From: Collinsella sp. TF08-11AT
GTDB lineage: Bacteria > Actinomycetota > Coriobacteriia > Coriobacteriales > Coriobacteriaceae
DNA: 64,000 nucleotides
Assembly: GCF_003437035.1 (NCBI RefSeq)
Contig: NZ_QSRL01000001.1
Location: 1 to 64,000, forward strand
Reading direction: 5' to 3'
Shown here: positions 8,640-15,137 of the stretch, in pieces
Numbering within the stretch: position 1 is the first letter of the stretch
Layout of the letters: each line of letters begins with the position of its first letter
The notes under the pieces: generated by a model
The model's database searches: none
Told to the model about the DNA's origin: nothing
What the model saw: only the letters and a program-made list of their open reading frames with translations
Position numbers and translations under genes: made by a program

Positions 8640-8655
8640 GTTTCCGCAGGGTTAA
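8640..8655 (-). promoter_or_regulatory. Candidate GlnR box upstream of the glnA-like gene
   Basis: The minus strand reads TTAAC-CCTGCG-GAAAC, matching one half of the actinobacterial GlnR consensus (gTnAc, six bases, GaAAc) with a single mismatch at the first base. It ends 66 bases upstream of the glnA-like start. A second half-site is not obvious. Confidence 0.45.
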
Positions 8656-8708
8656 AGCGTATCAAGCGCTCAAAAAACGTGCTTGAGCAGGCCATTGCGA
8701 ACGAGCGG

Positions 8709-9731
8709 CTAGCGCGAGGTCGAAGCGCGGTGTTCGATGCGGCCGGGTATCTCGATGCGCTTGGGGGCGAGCTTTGCGGCATCGCCCACCGTAGTGGTAA
8801 CGATGTCGATGCGCTCGGAGAGACGCTCGACTACGCGCTCGGCAATGGTGAGGGTGTCCTGCGCGGCCGTGGTCACACCGCCAAAGAGCACGTGGTTCCA
8901 GGGGTAATCGTCAAACGTCGCAATCTTAAGGCCCGCCGGCAACGAGGGGCCGAGCTGGGCCAGCGCCTCGGTCAGACGCAGGAAGACCAGGCCGTTGACG
9001 GCAATGAGGCCGAGCTTTTTACCCGCATAGCCGCTGATGGTCTCGTCCAGGCGACTGACACCCGTGGCGCCACCGTCCGCCAAGGTGACGACCTCGCCCG
9101 CAAGACCGCGGCGCGAAAGCTCGTCGGCAAAGCCCTCGGCGCGCTCGCGACGCACGGGGCTGTCGTCGCTCGCCTCGGTGAGCAGGCACAGGCGCTCGCT
9201 GCCCGCAGCGGCCAAGGCGTCTACCAGGCCGGCGACCAGCTCACGGTTGTTGGAGGTCACCAGATCGACACCGCCGGCGGCAACATCGCGGTCGAGCAGC
9301 ACAACAGGCAGGCGTCCCGCAGCTGCGACGATTGCCTCGTCGTTGCCGCCGCAGGTGTTGACGACCAGGCCGTCCACGCCGGCATCGATAAGTCTGGTGA
9401 GCGACTCTGCCTCCTTGGCGGGGTCGTTGCCGCTAATGGCCGTCATGAGCGAGCAGCCGCGCGCGGCGGCGCTGGCGGAAAGCCCTTCGAGCATGGCGCT
9501 GGAGAACGGGTTAGCAATGTCGGCCAAGATCACGCCGATGAGGTTGGTACGCGAGCTGCGCAGATTGCGCGCGGCGGCACGTGGACGATAGCCGGTGCGC
9601 TCGATAACTGCCGCGATGCGAGCACGGGTTTCCTCGGTCATCTGCCCAGGGCGGTTGTTGAGATAGCGCGAGACCGTGGCCGGGCTCACGCCCGCCTCGG
9701 CAGCAATGTCCTTAATCCTCATCTGCGCCAT
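8709..9731 (-). CDS. LacI family transcriptional regulator
   Basis: A 340-residue LacI/GalR repressor. The N-terminal HTH reads MRIKDIAAEAGVSPATVSRY, followed by the hinge helix region (ARNLRSSRTNLIGVI) and a periplasmic-binding-protein-like effector domain to the end. The start at 9731 (MAQMRIKD) is preferred to the longer open frame because LacI proteins begin just before the HTH; ATG 9722 is equally possible. No transporter or sugar enzyme lies nearby on this strand, so its effector cannot be guessed; the neighbours are a GntR gene and the glnA-like gene. It is separate from the ebg regulator at 24.4 kb. Confidence 0.9.
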   Translation of the reverse strand: MAQMRIKDIAAEAGVSPATVSRYLNNRPGQMTEETRARIAAVIERTGYRPRAAARNLRSSRTNLIGVILADIANPFSSAMLEGLSASAAARGCSLMTAISGNDPAKEAESLTRLIDAGVDGLVVNTCGGNDEAIVAAAGRLPVVLLDRDVAAGGVDLVTSNNRELVAGLVDALAAAGSERLCLLTEASDDSPVRRERAEGFADELSRRGLAGEVVTLADGGATGVSRLDETISGYAGKKLGLIAVNGLVFLRLTEALAQLGPSLPAGLKIATFDDYPWNHVLFGGVTTAAQDTLTIAERVVERLSERIDIVTTTVGDAAKLAPKRIEIPGRIEHRASTSR

Positions 9732-9856
9732 AGCGCACCCCGTTTCCCAATTGTCGGCAGTCTGAGCCATTTTAGGCATTTTTTTAAAAATCTCGCTTGC
9801 AAAACGTTGTAGATGAGCAGGATCGTTTTTGCGTCTCGAGCAGATGCGGTGATGGG

Positions 9857-10549
9857 CTAGATAGACGAGTCTTTGGACAGCTCGAAATAGTCGGGATGCA
9901 AGGCGATAACCGGGCCCTGCTCCTCGGGCATCAGGTGCAAGTGCGTCTCTGCCAGGTAGCTCGCCGTGTCGGTATCGCCCCTCTTAATGGCCTCGAGAAT
10001 CCGACGATGTTGTCGACGAATCGGCTCCCAATCCAGATCCTGCGACACCATACGCAACCAGTTGTATCGCTCAAAATGCGTGTTGACGCTCTTCATCCAA
10101 TCCCACAGCATGTGACGACCGGCAATCTCAAAACACGTCTCATGAAACAGGTTATCCAAGTCGAAAAAGCGACGCGTCTCGCTATGGTCGAGCGACTCGG
10201 ACTCGGCAAGAATCTGCTCGAGCCGATGCTTTTGCTCGGACGTGGCAGCCGGACAACATTTAATGAGTACGCTTCTTTCGAGTTTCTCGCGCAAGAAACA
10301 GGCATTCTCGGCGTGTTCCATGCTGATCTTAGAGACGTAGGTGCCGCTCTTGGGACGCGTTTCCACCAGCTCTTGCTCGCGCAGGCGCACAAAGGACTCG
10401 CGAATTGGCGTGCGCCCGATCCCCGTCTCCTTTTCCAGACCAATCGCCGAAAGGCGCGTGCCGGGCTTGAGCTCGGCATAGATAATCTTGGAGCGCAGTG
10501 CGTTGTATGCCTGATCTTGCAGGCTCTGATAATGCTGGTGTTGTTCCAT
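9857..10549 (-). CDS. GntR family regulator, FadR/FCD type
   Basis: A 230-residue regulator. The N-terminal winged helix covers about 10-75 (RTPIRESFVRLREQELVETR is the GntR recognition region), followed by an all-helical FCD effector domain with the metal-binding pattern around LDNLFHETCFEIAGR and RQHRRILEAI, and the late His in AETHLHLM. The start at 10549 (MEQHQHYQ) follows a GAGGG site. FCD regulators bind small carboxylates, but no target operon is adjacent, so the ligand is unknown. Confidence 0.88.
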   Translation of the reverse strand: MEQHQHYQSLQDQAYNALRSKIIYAELKPGTRLSAIGLEKETGIGRTPIRESFVRLREQELVETRPKSGTYVSKISMEHAENACFLREKLERSVLIKCCPAATSEQKHRLEQILAESESLDHSETRRFFDLDNLFHETCFEIAGRHMLWDWMKSVNTHFERYNWLRMVSQDLDWEPIRRQHRRILEAIKRGDTDTASYLAETHLHLMPEEQGPVIALHPDYFELSKDSSI

Positions 10550-10683
10550 AAAGCCCTCGGATGAAGCCCACGGTTTGTCGAATTCCACCACGTAATACTA
10601 TCGCATCGACACGCCCCAGCTCCCAATCAGTCTTTTTGGGACGGGGCTCTTTTAGCTACCCTGGCCCGCAGATCGGCCCCCTT

Positions 10684-10843
10684 GCCACAAAAGTGGCCCA
10701 TCTACTACGTTAACACGGATAGCCTCGGCCATACCGAAAACCGTGAAAACAAAACCGCAGGTAGACAGCTTGTCGATTTTCGAAAAAGCCGACTATGGTT
10801 GACCCCTGCGGCTTAAACGTAGTAGATAGGCCCTTTTCGTGAC
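10684..10843. repeat. MITE-like inverted-repeat element 1
   Basis: About 160 bp bounded by roughly 30-bp imperfect terminal inverted repeats. The central part, TCTACTACGTT on the left (10701-10711) and AACGTAGTAGA on the right (10815-10825), is a perfect match. A second nested pair, CCGCAGG and CCTGCGG, lies inside. It holds no ORF of note and lies in the long gap upstream of the GntR gene. It could be a non-autonomous transposable element or a structured RNA. Confidence 0.5.
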
Positions 10844-10937
10844 GCAGTACTACCGCACCCCAAATTGGCACCCCGAGCCTGTTATAAGTTGCTGTGAAAT
10901 ACGGACGGTGATAATCAAGGGTTGATAGTCAAGGCGC

Positions 10938-10995
10938 GCTATACGGCTTGCTATATTTCACTATACTTTGCTGTACGTCGCTATACTTTGCTATA
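10938..10995. repeat. Short direct repeats of a CTATACTTTGCT motif
   Basis: CTATACTTTGCT occurs twice, at 10961-10972 and 10981-10992 (20-nt period), preceded by related pieces GCTATACGGCTT and GCTATATTTCA. The block is AT-rich compared with its surroundings. It lies between the MITE-like element and the terminator of the AlbA_2 gene. The remaining gap (10550-10683, 10844-10937) shows nothing recognisable. Confidence 0.45.
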
Positions 10996-11032
10996 ACTTG
11001 ACAATAATCGGCCCGTTACCATCCGGGATATA

Positions 11033-11066
11033 ACGGACCCCAAGCCAACGCTGGCTTGGGGTCCGT
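11033..11066 (-). terminator. Terminator of the AlbA_2 gene
   Basis: ACGGACCCCAAGCCA pairs perfectly with TGGCTTGGGGTCCGT across a 4-nt loop, 22 bases after the stop at 11089. The T-run on the minus strand is weak (TTATAT). Confidence 0.75.
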
Positions 11067-11088
11067 CTTGTACCATGGCTCTTTTGGA

Positions 11089-12342
11089 CTATGAGCGCTC
11101 GTATTTCGTGGCCCGCCCGGTTCCCTGCCTTACGATTGCATTCCGTTCAAGCAGAGATTCGAGTGCCGCCAACGTCCGCATGCGGCTCAGCCCCGTCTGT
11201 TTTTCAATCTCGCTTCGCGACATAATTCGCCCGCCCGACAAGGCATTGAGAACCTGGATCTCTTCCTCGGACCCTTCAAAGGCATCGGTAGCGGGCAATG
11301 TGACGGCCACCATGCCGCCGCGAACATCAAAAATTGGTTGATTGATCGAATCGCGATAGGCACGTCTAATGCGCGCGATTCCCGTGCCAAATTTCTCGAT
11401 GTAATCCAGCTTTAAAAAGACCTCGGCGACAATTGGGTTTCTGAGCACGGATATCTGCCCATACAGGTATTGTTCCGTCGTCAAACCGGCGGGCAGTGAT
11501 CCGGGCGAAGTCACAACAACACGATCGTCGTACAAGGCAATTTGAACATTCGCTCGAACGTCCCACGTCCGATGCACCAAAGCGTTTGCAACAGCTTCGC
11601 GGAATGCCTCAAGAGAAATTCGATCGGTTTGGACGCGCTCCATCCCTTCGATACGCTCAAAACGGTAGTAGCGTGCAAACATAGCCACCGCCCTGTCCAC
11701 CTGCTCAATTGCGGATACATTTGTCGTCGTCTCACGGTCCAAGATCACATCCTCGGTATCGCCAAAACGGACGCAGTCGATGCCCGGAGAATCATTCTTA
11801 TCCGCCAAAATCGCCGCAGCGTTGGTATAGCCATCTTTGCCGAGCAAGCGAAGCGTGCGCATAATATCCGGCGTTAGCTCGGAAATGCCGAGATGTTCAA
11901 CACACTTATGCTCGAGCGTGTGAAAACTCAAGTCCTGGCGAGCCGACGTGAGCGCGTCGAACGTTACGTTGCTGCCTTCGAGCGTCAGCCTGCCATACTC
12001 AAACCGGTCGACCTCCACCGTTGCCGAATCGTTTCGCCTGTAGGCCTTTCCCTTGCTTCGATAGGGTTTGTCCTGGCCCTCATAAACCGTAAGGATTACG
12101 GTCCCGTGTTTCTCATCGCGCTCGAGCGTGTAACGGGGAGCGGGATCCAAGCTGTCATTAATCATGTTCTCGATGCGGAGACACTCTGCGACCGGATCTG
12201 CAAGGCCGACAGCCACGCCCTCGTCATCAACGCCAAACTCAATCTTGCCCGTCCCGTAGTTTGCATAGGCGCTCACCGTTTTAAGAAACGTCGGCGTAAC
12301 GCTTTCCTTGTATTCGACTGTAGGGTTCTCTCTAACAACCAT
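11089..12342 (-). CDS. AlbA_2/Schlafen-domain ATP-binding putative regulator
   Basis: A 417-residue protein of the family often labelled RecG-like or putative transcriptional regulator. The N-terminal AlbA_2 domain covers about 1-110 (NPTVEYKESVT, ANYGTGKIEFGVDDEG). The middle-to-C-terminal part has the GHKL-like HATPase_c_4 region with FREAVANALVHRTWDVRAN, VVVTSPGSLPAG and FGTGIARIRRA, and it ends in a winged helix (SRSEIEKQTGLSRMRTLAAL). The start at 12342 is preferred because GAGAGGG lies 8 bases upstream; ATG 12369 lies 7 bases from a TATAAT box and would be nearly leaderless. A 20-bp palindrome directly upstream suggests autoregulation. Confidence 0.85.
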   Translation of the reverse strand: MVVRENPTVEYKESVTPTFLKTVSAYANYGTGKIEFGVDDEGVAVGLADPVAECLRIENMINDSLDPAPRYTLERDEKHGTVILTVYEGQDKPYRSKGKAYRRNDSATVEVDRFEYGRLTLEGSNVTFDALTSARQDLSFHTLEHKCVEHLGISELTPDIMRTLRLLGKDGYTNAAAILADKNDSPGIDCVRFGDTEDVILDRETTTNVSAIEQVDRAVAMFARYYRFERIEGMERVQTDRISLEAFREAVANALVHRTWDVRANVQIALYDDRVVVTSPGSLPAGLTTEQYLYGQISVLRNPIVAEVFLKLDYIEKFGTGIARIRRAYRDSINQPIFDVRGGMVAVTLPATDAFEGSEEEIQVLNALSGGRIMSRSEIEKQTGLSRMRTLAALESLLERNAIVRQGTGRATKYERS

Positions 12343-12384
12343 ATGCACAACCCTCTCGTTTCGTACCATTCATAACCGTATTAT

Positions 12385-12439
12385 AAGACGAAAACCGTTT
12401 GCGTACTGATTTATCAAAGACGCAAACGGTTTTCGTCTT
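12385..12439. promoter_or_regulatory. Perfect 20-bp inverted repeat at the AlbA_2 promoter
   Basis: AAGACGAAAACCGTTTGCGT (12385-12404) is the exact complement of 12420-12439, with a 15-base spacer. A TATAAT box on the minus strand (12381-12386) overlaps its left edge. TTTTCGTCT occurs again at 12505. It is placed as an operator, probably for the downstream gene product; a transcript hairpin is the alternative. Confidence 0.55.
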
Positions 12440-12537
12440 TATTTGCGTACGGAATTAAGACGCATAATTTCGCTTTCGTATGGCTCAATACCGGACACAG
12501 ACTGTTTTCGTCTGTCAATACGCCTGCAATCCAAACG

Positions 12538-12574
12538 AAAAGAGCCCCGAGCTCGTATGAACTCGGGACTCTTT
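12538..12574 (-). terminator. Terminator downstream of the flavin oxidoreductase
   Basis: AAAAGAGCCCCGAG pairs with CTCGGGACTCTTT with one mismatch. The minus strand continues with TTTTCGTTT. It lies about 135 bases after the oxidoreductase stop; the intervening stretch holds a small palindrome, TGCACCAAGTTGGTGCA (12661-12677), and no gene. Confidence 0.7.
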
Positions 12575-12709
12575 GTGCCGCACATCTATGAGAGGAGAAA
12601 TTCGATGCGTACGGGCGCTACTCCATGAAGCCGCAATGGTGCAATGGGGCCAGATTTACATGCACCAAGTTGGTGCAAAGTAACCTGCCCCCACGCAACA
12701 AGGGGTTGA

Positions 12710-14659
12710 CTAGAGCTCGCAGGCAACCTTGTAGCCATCGCCGATAGCGTCGCGGATGTTGCCGCACTTGTTGGCATCGCCCAGCACGTGGGTGGCAACA
12801 CCGGCTGCAGCCAGGTCGTCAGCCAGCTTGGTATTGGGACGATAGCCCATGGCAAGCACCAGTGTATCGGCACCGGTGATGGTGTGGACCTCGCCGTCCT
12901 TCTCGTAACTGATGGTGTCCTCGGTGATCTCGGTCACCTTGGCCTCGGTCAGCACGTGAACACCCTTGGAGAGCATGCGCGTGATGAGCACCGCGCGACC
13001 GGCACCGCCCTCGTTGGCGGCAAGCGTCTTGGTCATCTCGATGACGGTGACATCGCGGTTGGCCGGCGACAGGTCGTTGACCAGCGGGGCCAGGTAGTCG
13101 GCCGTCTCGCAACCGACGGTTCCGCCGCCGACGATGACAATCTTCTTGCCCGGGAAAGCCTTGCCGCCCAGCAGGTCATCGGCCGTCATAACTTGCTTAA
13201 AGCCCTGCATAAAGGCTGGAGCAATGGGCTCGGCGCCATAAGCCAGGACAACCTCGTAGCCCGCGTAGTCGCGCTGAATGTCCTCGGCCGAAAGCTCGGT
13301 ACCAAAGACGCACGCGACGCCGGCCTCGGCCAGGCGACGATACTGATACTTGATCACGCGGGTGAGCTCCTGCTTTGCCGGCGGAACGGCCGCGATGCGC
13401 ATCTCGCCGCCCGGCTCGTCCTGCTTATCCACGAGCACCACGTTGTGGCCGCGCTTGGCGGCAATATAGGCCGCCTCCATGCCCGCGGGACCGGCACCCA
13501 CAACGAGCACGTTCTTGGCCTCGGCGGCAGGCTCGTAACCGGCCTCGTCGCGCTCCACGTCCGGGTTGACGGTGCAGGAGATGCGCTTGCCGAACATGAT
13601 GCCGTTCAGGCAGCGCAGGCAACCGATGCAGGGGCGGATGTCGTCGGCGTTGCCGGCAGCGGCCTTGTTGCAGAACTCGGCATCGCACAGATTGGCACGG
13701 CCCATCATGCAGATGTCGGCAGCGCCGTCCTCGATCAGCTCCTCGGCGATCCAGGCCTCGTTGATGCGGCCGACGGTGGCGACGGGAATGTTGACGTGCT
13801 TCTTAATCTCGCGCGAGCAGGCGGCGTGCGAGGCCTGCTGGGTGCCGGCGGCGGGAATCGCAGAGCCACGCTTGATAGTGGTGCCGCCCGACACGTGAAT
13901 CATGTCGACGCCGGCCTTCTCCAGGCGACGCGAGACGTAGATCATGTCGTTGAGGGTCAGGCCGCCATCGGTGTACTCATCGCCCGAGATGCGGACGTCG
14001 ATGATAAAGTCCTTGCCGCAGCGCTCGCGAATCTCGGCGATGACCTCGAGCAGGAAGCGCATGCGGGCGTCGAGTGAGCCGCCGTACTCGTCGGTGCGCT
14101 TGTTGTAGAGCGGAGTCAAAAAGCCGCCGAGCATACCGTGGGCGTGCGCCGCATGAACCTCGACGCCATCGACGCCGGCCTTCTGCATACGCACGGCAGC
14201 GTCGCCAAACTGATGCGTGAGCTCGTGGATCTCATCTACCGTAATGGGGCGCGGCGCCTCGCGAGCATAGGACGGGCCCACAAAGGACGGAGCGATCAGG
14301 CGCGGGGTGCCCGGAATGTTAAAGGCCATGTAGGCGGGGTGGAAGAGCTGCGGCATGATCTTGCAGCCGTACTCGTGGACGGCGGCGGCGAGCTTTTCCC
14401 AGCCAGGGATAAACGTGTCGTCGTAGCAGCACATGTCACCCGGCAGATAGGTATAGGTAGGCTCGACCGTCACGACCTCGGTGATGATCAGACCCACGCC
14501 GCCCTTGGCACGGGCGCGGTAATGGTCGACCAAATCGTCGGTCACATAGCCGTGATCGGCCAGGTTGGTAGATACCGGCGGCATAAAGACGCGGTTCTTG
14601 ACCTCGGTCGTACCGACCTTGATCGGGCTAAAGAGCATCGGATAGGCGGAGGACTCCAT
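12710..14659 (-). CDS. Old-yellow-enzyme type NADH:flavin oxidoreductase with FAD/NAD domain (2,4-dienoyl-CoA reductase-like)
   Basis: A 649-residue, three-part enzyme. Residues about 1-370 form an FMN-binding TIM barrel of the OYE family (MLFSPIKVGTTEVKNRVFMPP, then VEVHAAHAHGML and YGGSLDARMRF). A 4Fe-4S cluster site follows, CIGCLRCLNGIMFGKRISC at about 345-365. The rest binds FAD and NAD (VLVVGAGPAGMEAA, VIVGGGTVGCETADYL). Relatives include bacterial 2,4-dienoyl-CoA reductase FadH and bile-acid enzymes BaiCD/BaiH; the substrate cannot be told from sequence. The start at 14659 follows AAAGGA at good spacing, rather than the longer open frame. It is a single gene with its own upstream palindrome and terminator. 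Confidence 0.92.
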   Translation of the reverse strand: MESSAYPMLFSPIKVGTTEVKNRVFMPPVSTNLADHGYVTDDLVDHYRARAKGGVGLIITEVVTVEPTYTYLPGDMCCYDDTFIPGWEKLAAAVHEYGCKIMPQLFHPAYMAFNIPGTPRLIAPSFVGPSYAREAPRPITVDEIHELTHQFGDAAVRMQKAGVDGVEVHAAHAHGMLGGFLTPLYNKRTDEYGGSLDARMRFLLEVIAEIRERCGKDFIIDVRISGDEYTDGGLTLNDMIYVSRRLEKAGVDMIHVSGGTTIKRGSAIPAAGTQQASHAACSREIKKHVNIPVATVGRINEAWIAEELIEDGAADICMMGRANLCDAEFCNKAAAGNADDIRPCIGCLRCLNGIMFGKRISCTVNPDVERDEAGYEPAAEAKNVLVVGAGPAGMEAAYIAAKRGHNVVLVDKQDEPGGEMRIAAVPPAKQELTRVIKYQYRRLAEAGVACVFGTELSAEDIQRDYAGYEVVLAYGAEPIAPAFMQGFKQVMTADDLLGGKAFPGKKIVIVGGGTVGCETADYLAPLVNDLSPANRDVTVIEMTKTLAANEGGAGRAVLITRMLSKGVHVLTEAKVTEITEDTISYEKDGEVHTITGADTLVLAMGYRPNTKLADDLAAAGVATHVLGDANKCGNIRDAIGDGYKVACEL

Positions 14660-14687
14660 ACAGGGTTCCTTTCGTTTGAGCCGCTCG

Positions 14688-14728
14688 GCGGCAGTTGCTA
14701 ACGTGCCTATCGTATCAGCAACTGCCGC
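14688..14728. promoter_or_regulatory. 12-bp inverted repeat upstream of the flavin oxidoreductase
   Basis: GCGGCAGTTGCT (14688-14699) is the perfect complement of 14717-14728, with a 17-base spacer, ending 29 bases upstream of the start codon. Position and symmetry suggest an operator for an unidentified regulator. Confidence 0.45.
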
Positions 14729-14761
14729 ATCTGCAATCATGCATGCCCAAACGCCGGTCGG

Positions 14762-14962
14762 CTAATGAATACCGCGGCCCAAGTCTTCGGCGATTTTGTC
14801 CACGCCCTTAAGTGCGGCGCACGTCTTTTTGTTGGAGCAATGCCCCGTGCAAACGCCACCCTGAGCGCAGTCGGCGCAGGTGCCCTTGCGGTAGATGCGC
14901 ACGCACACGGCGACAAACGCAATACCGATAACAGCCAGTACAACAATATCGATAGGTGCCAT
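14762..14962 (-). CDS. FeoB-associated Cys-rich membrane protein
   Basis: A 66-residue protein with one N-terminal membrane helix (IDIVVLAVIGIAFVAVCVRI) and a cytoplasmic Cys-rich tail, CADCAQGGVCTGHCSNKKTC. This is the layout of the small FeoB-associated family (PF12669 type). It lies downstream of feoB in the same direction but after the feoB terminator, so it needs read-through or its own promoter. A role in ferrous iron handling is inferred from family and neighbourhood. Confidence 0.85.
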   Translation of the reverse strand: MAPIDIVVLAVIGIAFVAVCVRIYRKGTCADCAQGGVCTGHCSNKKTCAALKGVDKIAEDLGRGIH

Positions 14963-15079
14963 AGCAAGCCTCCTCTAGTTAGCCACCACTTACTTTACCC
15001 CATTCTCCACCTACCAAAAAGGGACAGGTTTATTTTGGTCGGTTTTATCTGCGGAAACGCCACATCTCCCCCACCAAAA

Positions 15080-15108
15080 AGCCCGAGTGTCGCTGGGACA
15101 CCCGGGCT
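15080..15108 (-). terminator. Terminator of the feo operon
   Basis: AGCCCGAGTGTC pairs with GACACCCGGGCT through one wobble pair, with a 5-nt loop. The minus strand continues with TTTTTGG. It lies 29 bases after the feoB stop. Confidence 0.85.
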
Positions 15109-15137
15109 CGCGGAAAGGGGCTGATCCTTATTCGGAC

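Noticed and set aside
12443..12628. 61-codon plus-strand open frame after the AlbA_2 promoter
   Set aside because: No ribosome binding site, crosses a terminator hairpin, unremarkable translation.
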